A stretch of 64,000 bases of DNA, from positions 7,068,001-7,132,000 of the forward strand of contig CAJFCV020000002.1 of the NCBI GenBank assembly GCA_904066235.2, read 5' to 3'. The notes under the pieces are model-generated. The model made no database searches and was not told where the DNA came from. It saw nothing but the letters and a program-made list of their open reading frames with translations. The translations under genes were made by a program, and so were the position numbers. Numbering within the stretch: the first letter of the stretch is position 1; every line of letters starts with the position of its first letter. Positions 51,242 to 64,000 of this stretch are shown one piece after another. Source of the DNA: Bursaphelenchus xylophilus (Eukaryota > Nematoda > Chromadorea > Rhabditida > Aphelenchoididae).

Positions 51242-54200
51242 ATGAGTGGGCCCAATTCAGTCGACGCACATCCCTCCCCATCCAAAACCGGTTCCCCGAA
51301 GCCCTGCGGCAGATTCACTTATCCCCTTATCGTGTTGTTGATCCTGCTTCTCCTGTCCACCTTCGCCTTATTAGGATATCTGTTATGGGACAAGGCCTCC
51401 CAGCCGTCAGTCTGCATGACCCCGGGATGCATACACACGGGTGAGTGGATGTTGCACTTCTCGTTTATCCATAAACAAATCAATATTTGGTTTTATTTTA
51501 TGAGCTTGGGCCTCGTAGACAATATCATAAAATCAAACTGCCAAATTCATCCCATTTTATTATATTTGTACGTTCTCTGTTCTATTTTTGACATTTCAGC
51601 ATCAATTATTTTGAATTCCATGAATGCCACAGCAGATCCGTGTAATGATTTCTACGAATATGCGTGTGGAAATTGGATAAAACAACATCCGATCCCCGAC
51701 GACGCTCCTTCAGTCTCAAACTTCGAGAATCTAGGGCAGGATCTGGAGCTGGCGTTGAAAGGTAAAAATGATAAAATGCGGAAAACAAACTAGAATGTAA
51801 CTTAATGTCACACTTGTAACGAAATGTCACAAACATTATTTTAATTCTTATACGTCGGAAAATTCAGAAAACACATGGAGAGAGCATAATCCTGCATAAA
51901 TTACCATCGCTCTCCCGCTTTTTTGGCTTATATTTTTTATTTGTTCTTTTAATCGCAGAATTGAACATTTAATTTTGGAATGCCCTTAGGGCGTTTTTTG
52001 TTTCTTCGATCTTTGTTATATTGTCTTTTGGTGCCAACGATTTTTAGTCTTTCTAGGATGAGATTTTAATTTTAAGTATAGAAAGAAAACCCTTTTTCAG
52101 AGCTACTGGAAGAAGAATATGACCCGAAAATCGACGGTGAAGCCGTTCGAAAAGCCAAAAAATTCTACAAAATGTGCCTTAATGAATGTAAGTTTCATGC
52201 ATGACAAAAGACACACTTTTTGTTGTGTTTTATGCTAACGATAACTTTTACAGCCGAAATTACTAGTACATGGCGAGCGATGTTCGATGAAGTTCGTCGA
52301 GAATTTGGAGGCTGGCCTTCGCTGGAACCAGTGGGTGCTCCTCATTCCATAAGCATTGAAAGGCTTTACGGAATAATGGTTGCCAAGTTCAGAGCAGATT
52401 CCCTTTTCAAAGCCACTGTCCAACCAGATGACAAGAATTCGGAGAAACACGTTCTTCTGGTAATAATGGGCCCATGGATAACATAAGCTGGATTTAGATC
52501 GACCAACCAGCACTCAATCTGTTTGCTCGTGATTTCTACATGCTGTTGGAGACGGAGGATGAGAGATTGGCCTACAGGACTCTGGTCAGGGATGTCCTTG
52601 TGCTTCTGAATGCCGACTCTCAAATCGCGGAAAGAGATTCCATCGAGATCTTAAAATTTGAGACCGAATTGGCCAATGTGAGTCAAATTAGAATTAATTT
52701 CGGTATATTTAACAAGGGAACTTTCCTACTTTTAGACGGGGCATATCTCAAAAAATACGTAAAATAATGCTGATTAAAAGAACATGTAAAAAATTGCTGC
52801 CCAATTTCGGGTTTCAGGGTTGAAAAATCAACCGCAAGTTGACATAAATCCTACACCTCTCCACCCAATTTTTCACATGTTTAAAAATTTATTTACGCTT
52901 GAAATGACGTTTCTTGAGTCTAAGATGTAATAAATAGCTCTTGGCACAACAATTTGTTTTCCGGAGTCAGGACTTTTCGGTCCCCCCTCCTTCGGGGGGC
53001 GCCTTTTCGGTCGCCTTTCTTGTCTAGAGGCTTAACAGACAAGAAATCGCGGTTTCTGGCCCCGACCCCCGATTTGATGCGACCATCCTTATATTCTTGA
53101 TCAGCGCAATTTTTCGGATCTTTTGTGATGCCCCGTCTAAAAGTAGTGAAGCCCATAAAAGTACTTTCCTTGCAAAGAAAGGTTCGCGAAAGACCCGAGC
53201 ACCCCTTGGAACATTTTTACCAAGTTTGTCCTACAGAGCTAAATACCAAAACACTTTGTACACTAACAAAAAAAATTTTATATTAAGCTGGCTACACGAA
53301 AATTCAAATCCAATTCTTCAAAATTTTTAGATCCGCGCCAGACGACGTATTAGGATTGTGCGAAATAACTTATTTTGCTTAATATTCAATCCTTTTATTC
53401 CCTGAAAGGGCAAAAATTGCGGCAATCTAGATTTTTGAGCGGTAATTACAGAATGCTCCCGGTATCCTTGTCATGATTTTTATATTTTGATACTTTTGCG
53501 CGTCACCAAAAAGCTTAAAACACGATTTCTGACTCGGTGAATTAGCCGTGGACATAGGAAATTTTCGATTTTGAGATTTACAGCTGGATATGACCGAACC
53601 CATCATATAAGTGTGTTACTGAAGCCTTTTGCCCTAATTCTCCCGTTAACCTAGTTTTATTTACAATTTAAGCAATTTACAGTAACGTCAAATAACTCAA
53701 AATTGAGAAGATACAGAGCCGTAAAACTGTTACCATGTATGTTTTTGGGCACTGGGAATCCAACGGAGGTGGTTTTGGGTCGAAAGGATTACTGTAACAT
53801 AGCAAACTTGCGCTTCGGCCGCATAAAATCGGCCGTAAAAAAGTTGTTTCTGAAAACCCACAGCTGAATTTTTGATATGTTGATCAGCATAAAATTCTGC
53901 CCTAGAAACATTAAAAAAAAGTCCAAAAATGCGGGGGGCTATTTTCGTGGTATAGTGGATTTTGACAAAATCTACCAATCTGACGGCCCGAGTTCGAGTC
54001 CGGGTGGACGCAAATCGCTTAGAATTGGTCGGGAATGACTTTAAAGGCGCGGATATGGAAGCTTGAGTTTATTTCAGGTGAGTTTGATAACATTCTGGCA
54101 ATTTTCAGATTTTTTGATGGAAAAAAGGCGAAAATACAACTTTTTGACAAATCGTATTTTATACGGCTGTTTTGCGTTCATGACAGAATAAGAACTTATA

Positions 54201-57200
54201 TGTAGTGTTTTTAAGGTGTTTCCAACAAGTAGAAATCATTTTCTGAGTATTTAGATATTACACTAGGTACCTGTTAATTTTGCCTCTTTCAGGCATCTGT
54301 AGTAACGAAATTTGGCTAATGACAACGTAATTCACTGTTTTACGGCCATACTTCACATGTTTTTCAGAAAATGGTTCATCATCGAAGTGATTTCGCTTTA
54401 TAGAAAAATCGATGAAATGCGTAGAAAATTTCATTTTCAAACTAGATTTCTTGTGGTTACTCGTCAAATAATTTAAATTTTATGCCAGTTATAACCTTTG
54501 CAGACAATTTGTCAAGTCAGAGCGAAAAAAATTACAACCTGGAAGGTCCATGCACTGCTTGCTTATCAGATGTCAAGTACAATATTAAAAAAATTCTTTT
54601 TGACGGGTTTAATTGCCGAAAAACCCTTCAAACGATTAAATATAAGTTCTTATTCTGTCATGAACGCAAAACAGCCGTGTAAAATACGATTTGTCAAAAA
54701 GTTGTATTTTCACCTTTTTTCCATCAAAAAATCTGAAAATTGCCAGAATGTTATCAAACTCACCTGAAATAAACTCAAGCTTCCATATCCGCGCCTTTAA
54801 AGTCATTCCCGACCAATTCTAAGCGATTTGCGTCCACCCGGACTCGAACTCGGGCCGTCAGATTGGTAGATTTTGTCAAAATCCACTATACCACGAAAAT
54901 AGCCCCCCGCATTTTTGGACTTTTTTTTAATGTTTCTAGGGCAGAATTTTATGCTGATCAACATATCAAAAATTCAGCTGTGGGTTTTCAGAAACAACTT
55001 TTTTACGGCCGATTTTATGCGGCCGAAGCGCAAGTTTGCTATGTTACAGTAATCCTTTCGACCCAAAACCACCTCCGTTGGATTCCCAGTGCCCAAAAAC
55101 ATACATGGTAACAGTTTTACGGCTCTGTATCTTCTCAATTTTGAGTTATTTGACGTTACTGTAAATTGCTTAAATTGTAAATAAAACTAGGTTAACGGGA
55201 GAATTAGGGCAAAAGGCTTCAGTAACACACTTATATGATGGGTTTGGTCATATTCAGCTGTAAATCTCAAAATCGAAAATTTCCTATGTCCCGGCCTTGC
55301 ACACGGCTGATTCAGTGAGTCAGAAATCGTGTTTTAATTATGTCAAAAAAAATTAACTTTTTTAGCAGGTTTTCATGTTTGGGATGGACGGTACTCAAAG
55401 TAAACAGACCCAAAAGAATTTGAATCTTTTGGCGATTTAACAGTGAACCAACTATACCAAACAAAAATACGTTATATCCACAGCGCTTTCAAATAATCGC
55501 TAGTGGGGAAGATTGTTGTTCTGGCCAGATCTGAAAATTTTGTAGAATTTGAAGCGATTTGAATTTTCGGCACCGTGACATCTCCGAAATTTGGACACTT
55601 CCGGAAGCGGGAAAAAACAAAAGATATGGCTTATGTTAGAATTACCGCCTGAATGGATTTATTGTTATTAATCACCTTTCGTTTTTTCTGTGTGTTACTC
55701 TTTTTCTTAAGCTCAGTAGTAATTTTAAAATTTTTTTTACAAATACTCGATGTAGGTTCTCGATGGTGCTGATTTCGAAAATCGTGTTCATTTTTTCTGA
55801 AATTTACGTTTTTTCTTAAGAGCTGACAATACCTTGGTTTGCAGATCACAGTGGCGGAAGATCAACGTCATGATATTTCCGAGTTGTATACGAAATGGAC
55901 GATCGGAGAGATGAGAACTCAGTTCAGGAATTTTGATTGGCTCCTCTTCTTCAATACAATCTTCGAGAATATCACCGACAAGTATAACCGAACCATCAGA
56001 TTCGAGGAGAGCACTGAAGTTGTCATTTATGGAGTCGATTTTGTTCATCGATTCGACAAATTACTTCCACAATTTGAAACTCGGTACGTTTTGAAAAAGA
56101 TGACATACATATACATATATGTTATCATTGCTCTTGTTTTTAAGTGTAATTGTCAACTACTTGTCGTGGTGCTGGTTCTTCAAAGCGATGCTTCGAGATC
56201 TCCCAGATCCCTTTGCTCTGACCATGTTCAAGTTTTACAGAACTTTAAATCGTATGTTCCAGTTGTCTAAAATAATATCAAGCCTTCAGTAATGAGTGTT
56301 CAGAAACTCCGATGGCATGGTTGCGTCACCAGAATCAACAGTATCATGCCGATGGCCACTTCCAGCATCTATATTCGAAATCACTTTGATCATGAGGCTA
56401 AGACTCAAGTGGAGGAGATGATATCCTTGATCATGGAGGCATTTGTGGAGCTATTGGAAGAGGAGGATTGGCTGACCAAAGAGACCAAGGCGTTTGCCAA
56501 GGAGAAGGTGCACACAATGAACCAAAAAATCGGATATCCGGATTATTTGAATGACTCCAGGGCTGTCGATCTGGAATACAAAAGATATGTACTGTATTCG
56601 GGAGATTATTACCGGACCAAATTCCAATTCTACGAGATGTATCAAAAGGATATCTTGGAGAGGATACGAATGCCAGTGGACCGAGAACGATGGGTTGCTG
56701 GAGCCGCACTGGTTAACGCCTTCTACAGTCCTAATACAAACGAGATCAGTAGGTTCTGAAAGATGATTTAATTGGTTTTAGTCTTCCCTGCCGGCATCTT
56801 GCAACCAGTCTTTTATAACAAACACTTCCCAAGATCCATGAATTACGGAGGAATTGGAGTTGTAATTGGCCATGAAATCACTCACGGTATGCCTATGTTA
56901 TTATCAATTCAACTGGATTATAGGGTTTGATGATCGAGGACGGTTATATGACAATCTTGGGAACATTCGGCAATGGTGGGACAATGCGACCATTGTTAAA
57001 TTCGAAGAGAAAGCACAATGCATCGAAAATCAGGTAAGATTTGGACATGTTTAGATTTTAAACAGGCCTTAATTATTTTTTTGTTTATTGCAGTACTCAA
57101 ATTACGTGTTGGAACAAATTTCGATGCGAATAAACGGCCGGAGCACAAAAGGAGAGAACATTGCTGACAATGGAGGTCTCAAGCAGGCATATCGAGCCTA

Positions 57201-57650
57201 CAAAAAGTATGAACAGTACCATCCGATCCCCCAACAACTCCCTGGCGTCAATCTAACGCAAGATCAGCTCTTCTTCCTCAATTACGCCCAGGTATTTCTT
57301 TCTTTGCTTTGATCTATGGAAGACGTTATAAAATTAATTTCAAGTCATTAATTAAATCTTCAGATCTGGTGTGGAATAATGAATGACAAAGAGGCGATAC
57401 GAAAACTGCGGACATCAGAGCACTCACCGGGCCCTATAAGGTAATTTGTTATAGTACGCCATCCTTACAGCGAAGGGCCTTTAATCACTTGACTCAAAGA
57501 AACACCGCCCTTATTGGCCCAATTCGGCAAATAATTTTGAATGATTTCAGAGTAAAGGGGCCCTTGTCGAATTCCCACGACTTTGCGACGGCCTACAACT
57601 GTCCGGTCGGCTCGGCGATGAATCCGTTGAAGAAGTGCCGAGTGTGGTGA
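51242..57650 (+). CDS. Neprilysin-family zinc metallopeptidase (M13)
   Basis: Neprilysins are type II membrane ectopeptidases that degrade signalling peptides. Thirteen exons join in phase (51242-51440, 51600-51761, 52101-52187, 52254-52459, 52498-52677, 55845-56083, 56145-56251, 56290-56748, 56782-56886, 56924-57033, 57094-57291, 57364-57440, 57551-57650), for 742 residues. A Pro/Ser-rich cytosolic tail precedes the anchor ([20 protein letters not shown]). Next come [20 protein letters not shown], the substrate-binding [12 protein letters not shown], the zinc motif [16 protein letters not shown], the second zinc ligand [16 protein letters not shown], and the terminal CRVW. All catalytic residues seen are intact, so the enzyme should be active. 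Intron 5 (52678-55844) is swollen by a palindromic repeat. Resembles C. elegans nep genes; which one is not determined. Confidence 0.96.
52726..53146. repeat. 19-bp inverted repeat pair in neprilysin intron
   Basis: CTACTTTTAGACGGGGCAT at 52726-52744 is exactly inverted at 53128-53146. Outward, both sides contain CAAGGGAAC- or CAAGGAAAGT-like sequence, so these may be the inner ends of a degraded element of about 450 bp. Between them is a C-rich hairpin (CCCCCTCC...GGGGGG, near 52984-53000). Confidence 0.55.
53941..54012 (+). pseudogene. tRNA-like relic in left palindrome arm
   Basis: TGGTATAGTGG resembles a tRNA D-arm (box A region), and 40 bp further GAGTTCGAGTCC matches a box B. The T-stem has two mismatches and the acceptor ends do not pair, so this is not a working tRNA. 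It looks like tRNA-derived sequence inside the repeat. Confidence 0.45.
54831..54900 (-). pseudogene. tRNA-like relic in right palindrome arm
   Basis: This is the inverse copy of the relic at 53941-54012, with the same box A-like and box B-like blocks read on the minus strand (GGACTCGAACTC on the plus strand). It has the same defects in the stems. Confidence 0.45.
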
Positions 57651-58538
57651 AGGCGAAGATCCTCTAATGTTATTAATTAATTATTGGTCTCTTCTACTCA
57701 TTTAATAGTTGCTTAGATTGTATTCCAGTAGTCATGCAGATTGTTGATGATCTAGATTCCTTTTTTTATATTGTTTATGTCATCATGGTATGTTCAGTCC
57801 ATATTCCCTGTGTTATATGTAAGTAAGCTCTTCTCCAACAGAAATCAAAATCTAATTTGGTCTTTCTCTTTAACATTACGAACTAAATTTGTATTTTATC
57901 AACAAAAAATGAATGAGAAGACCAGAGGACATTGGTCGTTGGAACTCAGAATTTCCTTTTTTTTGTAATCTCTGTATTGTAATGTAAGTCTTTCTTCGAT
58001 GATTCGGCGACGAAAAGATACTCTTTTTTTATTTTATTTTTTTTTGCTTCGAAATCGACATATTTCTTTTAGCCCGGAATCCCGATTATAATATTGTAAT
58101 TGTAACAATTTGTTTGAGCAATAAAATCTGAAATCCCTATTGTTTTTCAAATACCTTTACGACAAAAAGAGAGCTCCGCCGAATCTGTACTTCCATCACT
58201 ATTTTGCGTTGTTGTCCTTAAAATTCATTTTTCTCCATCCAAACCTGACGCCTCCACTTTACCGTAGCGGAAACCTGAAACCCTGAGGCACCCCACCCCC
58301 CTCATCAGTGGTAATTTGGCCATTCCTTTTCCTCCAGAATTGGGCTCATTTTTGTCGCGCAAAGGGACCGCGGATTCGGCGGAGGGCTTCGAAAAAATGG
58401 GGGATTTGCTGCCAGAAAGGGGGGGGGCGTTACTAATTTCTTGTTTTTGAGCTGTTAAAAGGATTTCTGGACACTTGTCTGGCCACTCCAGGTCCCGGTT
58501 CGGCTGTTCCAGAGGTCCACACTTCTCACATTCCCACA
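57651..58538. other. 3' UTR of neprilysin and upstream region of the peptide gene
   Basis: AATAAA at about 58121 (GAGCAATAAAATCTG) is the clearest polyadenylation signal for neprilysin. No coding exon is supported. A minus-strand open frame at 58225-58539 overlaps the peptide promoter and shows no features. Confidence 0.5.
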
Positions 58539-59284
58539 ATGTCCGCCCGGATCGTTGCTTTTCTTCTATTTCTGATTTCCTTCTTGGGAATCAGTGCCGA
58601 GGTGAGTGGGAGGGTTACTGTATATCCGGATTTCAAGTCAATCAGTATCTTCTAGCACCTCGTCTACTGAATAATACTACCTGAAGATTAGTAATAGTTT
58701 AAGGTTATGTGAGCCTACCGTTAATTATCTGTGACTTTTAATGACGTCATAAAGTATTCGTCCGTAAAATTGCGCAATCTGAGACAACCCCTCTGGCAAT
58801 ATAGAAAATAATTAATTCAGAAGCTATCTGTTTACCGCCAGTTATCTTGCACTTGTCCTCCGTCTGTACATATAAGTCATAATTTATTCCACTTGGGTTA
58901 TATTTCTGAAATAAGTGCAAGAATATCTTATTAGAAATAAGATGCTGACCATTCTACGCAGCTGTTTTAAATGTTCAAATTATTATATGAGCAACTTAGT
59001 TAATTGTAATCTAAGTCTCTTTTAATTGTAACTATGAAGAAAAATTTCAGAAACCCCGGATAACACCGTTGTATGGGATGCTGAGACCAGGTTCCCTGCG
59101 TTTCCACAGTCGCCAGTTGAGGTCGGAGAGTGTCCCCTTGGGGGCGGATCTCTCGGATCAATACCCCCCGCCCCCTCACATGATTCAGATCAAACGTGAG
59201 AAGCCGATGTTGATGGGTTATGGCTGGGAACAGTGCGAATTTAGTCCGATGAGTTGTCTGCTGCGACGACGACGCAATGCCTGA
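58539..59284 (+). CDS. Allatostatin-C/somatostatin-like neuropeptide precursor
   Basis: Two exons, 58539-58601 and 59051-59284, give 98 residues. Exon 1 encodes a signal peptide (MSARIVAFLLFLISFLGISA). Exon 2 contains a spacer and, after the dibasic IKR, a single predicted peptide EKPMLMGYGWEQCEFSPMSC followed by LL and the cleavage site RRRR. The CEFSPMSC core has the Cys-X6-Cys disulfide ring and the FxPxS pattern of arthropod allatostatin C (CYFNPISCF), the protostome relatives of somatostatin that act on G-protein-coupled receptors. The only residues after RRRR are Asn-Ala and the stop, so the peptide lies at the precursor C-terminus, as in insects. The second exon follows a 449-bp intron. 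AATAAA is at about 59431. It converges on the K2P gene. Confidence 0.88.
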
Positions 59285-59483
59285 GGACAAGTTGTTTGTT
59301 CTCTGCCACCTCTCATCTCTCCTCACTCTCTCTCTCACTCTCACTTAGATGGTTGATCGGATCTCTTCAGACCCCAAGGGATTGATATTAAAAGACATGG
59401 TTTCAGATGTGTATGTATTATATATTCTAAAAATAAAACGACAAACAACTTGGAAGGCACTTAAATAGGCAGTATTGTAACAA

Positions 59484-62628
<3,145 letters not shown>

Positions 62629-63176
62629 ATGAAGTCGTGGTTCCTCTGGTTCCATTGTTTTTTGTTGCCGCGACTTCTCGACTCTCTGGTATGCTACAGC
62701 TGCACTGCCACCATGTCCTCGGCCGTCGACGAGAGTGCTCAGATAGCGATGAGAATCTTCCTGGAGTCCACTTATTATCTGCCAGCTGTTCATCGTTACT
62801 GTGCGATGGAGAATGATGTGGAATTTAAATCAATCCCCACTTCCCAATGCAATGCAAACGATAAATGTGTTAAGATATCAGCGGATGGAAATGGTAAGAG
62901 ATATTTGGGCTTGGTTAGAATAGGTACAAGTAGTCATCGGCAAGTGAAACTTTGATTTTGGAGTTAAATATCTCAGCTGCAGGTCTACAGTTCGTGATCC
63001 GAGGATGCGAATCACAGATTTACAAACCGAATATCGGAGTTCATGACGTTGGGTGTCGAGCTGGAGCATCGCCATCTCTCTGTTACTGCGAGGAGAATCT
63101 CTGCAACTCGATTTACAAGTCTCTGCCCTCTGTTTTCACGTTTCTGTCTCTTACTGCCCTGTATTGCATCTTATAG
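62629..63176 (+). CDS. Ly6/uPAR-type GPI-anchored protein
   Basis: Two exons, 62629-62893 and 62977-63176, give 154 residues. A signal peptide (MKSWFLWFHCFLLPRLLDSL) is followed at once by VCYSCTA, the Ly6 opening. Further cysteines (HRYC, TSQCN, DKCVKIS, IRGCES, VGCRAG, SLCYCEENLCN) complete a three-finger-type set ending in the diagnostic CxxNLCN. A hydrophobic tail (SVFTFLSLTALYCIL) fits GPI attachment. Nematode and insect members (Sleepless/Quiver, ODR-2 and relatives) tune ion channels or receptors at neuronal membranes; whether this one does is unknown. Confidence 0.88.
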
Positions 63177-63702
63177 ATTACTATTAGATGTAATATAAAA
63201 ATCCTTTAAATCAAAATTCTATTATTTTATTAACTTTTAGATTTCACAGAGTATATCCGAATATTGTACCTGTCTTTCAGAGGAGTTTGCATATTTTTTG
63301 TTGATTCTCGTGATAGCCTTACCCTCCCCATCATCTCCATGACATTTCTACCATGACTTTGAGGGCGCTGATTGGTGGAACGGGTCGTGGCGCTTTTATT
63401 TCCTTTGATTGTCGCGCTTTACGGCTCGTAAAATGGCCGTCGAAACGATCCCCGACGCACAACACAAACACTGCCCTCTTTTATATGTTAGTCGCCTCGT
63501 TTTATGGGTTTCAGAACATTCGGTTCCGGCCAATTTACAGCCCCGTTTATTTGATTCCCTGCTCGGCCCGCCTCTTGGCATTCCAGGTGTCGCGCAACAT
63601 TCTCTCATTGTCCTAAAAACAAAGAATAAATTAGATACGATATTTGTTATTGGCAGCTACTTTATTTGCTTCGGTTGAACATGTGTTGAAGAGCCCGTAA
63701 AG
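63177..63702. other. Intergenic region upstream of Wnt gene
   Basis: Short open frames on both strands at 63350-63680 overlap and show no features. No exon is supported. Confidence 0.4.
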
Positions 63703-64000
63703 ATGCTAGGATTGCGCCTGTTGGTAATATTTAGTTGGCTGCAAAATGTCCATGGGTCAATCAGCTGGCTGTGAGTTTGGTTGGGTGTGGATAATTCATT
63801 TTCACAATAAGATTCCTTTTATTCAATATGTATGAATGATGACTTGTTTAAATGATCACAAATTGCAGTGTGGTTGGGATGGCCGGTCAATCCCCTCATA
63901 TCCATCATGATCTGCCCGTCAAACCAGCGCAGATCTGCAAAGAATTACCGGGCCTGACACGAAGACAGATAAAATTTTGTAGACGTAATCTGGACACCAT
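63703..64000 (+). CDS. Wnt family signalling protein, 5' end only
   Basis: Wnts are secreted lipid-modified ligands for Frizzled receptors. Exon 1 (63703-63770) encodes a signal peptide (MLGLRLLVIFSWLQNVHGS). Exon 2 starts at 63869 (VVGMAGQSPHIHH) and reaches the conserved N-terminal block CKELPGLTRRQIKFCRRNLD before the window ends. The Cys-(K/R)-x-(I/L)-PGLTxxQxxxCRR pattern is diagnostic for Wnt. The rest of the gene, including the palmitoylated Ser region, is outside, so the subfamily cannot be judged. Confidence 0.9.

Larger units (their letters stand above)
53515..55337. repeat. 1.8-kb palindrome with near-identical ~690-bp arms
   Basis: TTAAAACACGATTTCTGACT opens the left arm at 53515 and its inverse closes the right arm at 55337. 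The arms (about 53515-54202 and 54639-55337) surround a spacer of about 436 bp. A 249-bp stretch (53730-53978 versus 54863-55111) encodes exactly the same 82-residue open frame in opposite orientation, so identity there is complete or nearly so. The right arm has about 11 extra bases near 55300. The unit lies in intron 5 of neprilysin. The open frame has no recognisable feature and is probably not a gene. Confidence 0.9.

Noticed and set aside
53730..53978. 82-residue open frame duplicated exactly at 54863-55111 as a gene pair
   Set aside because: It is the consequence of the palindrome; no start context, domain or codon pattern supports a protein, and it overlaps tRNA-like sequence.
53941..54012. 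Functional tRNA gene
   Set aside because: T-stem has two mismatches, the acceptor ends do not pair and no sensible anticodon arm forms.
58225..58539. Minus-strand open frame upstream of the neuropeptide gene
   Set aside because: Overlaps the peptide promoter and start; low-complexity and unsupported.

Overview
The window is nuclear DNA from a nematode. Genes are split by very short introns (about 35-60 bp, GT-AG, often TTTCAG at the acceptor), several start codons sit directly behind a TTTCAG or TTTTAG that could serve as a trans-splice acceptor, and the gene set is animal and nematode-typical (glt, ntl-2, mab-10, cct-1, nep, twk, an MSP-domain protein). It does not look like Caenorhabditis in its repeats, and I cannot place the species from sequence alone. 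Exon junctions given here were read by eye from splice sites plus phase agreement.

Layout. 0-9 kb: the 3'-truncated eif-3.B on the minus strand, then a glutamate transporter on the plus strand whose 3' end carries a hAT-type MITE, then a small two-membrane-segment Cys-Cys protein (minus). 9-12 kb: TFIIE-beta and, just upstream on the same strand, a 57-residue gene hidden in three tiny exons. 12-24 kb: a C2H2 zinc-finger gene behind 4 kb of non-coding DNA, CNOT2 (minus), a type II coiled-coil membrane protein (plus) and a forkhead gene nested antisense in its 2-kb intron. 25-35 kb: one very large secreted EMI plus EGF-repeat (MEGF6-like) gene. 35-42 kb: NAB/mab-10, SDHAF2 and a plasma-membrane syntaxin (minus), then cct-1 (plus). 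42-50 kb: an MSP-domain protein ending in a CaaX box and a four-membrane-segment protein. 51-58 kb: a neprilysin (M13) peptidase. 58-64 kb: an allatostatin-C-like neuropeptide precursor, a TASK-type K2P channel, a Ly6/uPAR-type GPI protein and the 5' end of a Wnt gene.

The unusual material lies mainly in three expanded introns (MEGF6 at 30.3-32.5 kb, the four-TM gene at 45.8-48.2 kb, neprilysin at 52.7-55.8 kb). They hold nested inverted-repeat elements with readable target-site duplications (TA, TTA, 7-8 bp) and a 1.8-kb palindrome whose arms are nearly identical. Neuronal and synaptic genes (glt, syntaxin, neprilysin, AstC-like peptide, K2P, Ly6) are frequent, but nothing shows that they are co-regulated. 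No complete transposase gene, CRISPR array, rRNA or intact tRNA was seen.
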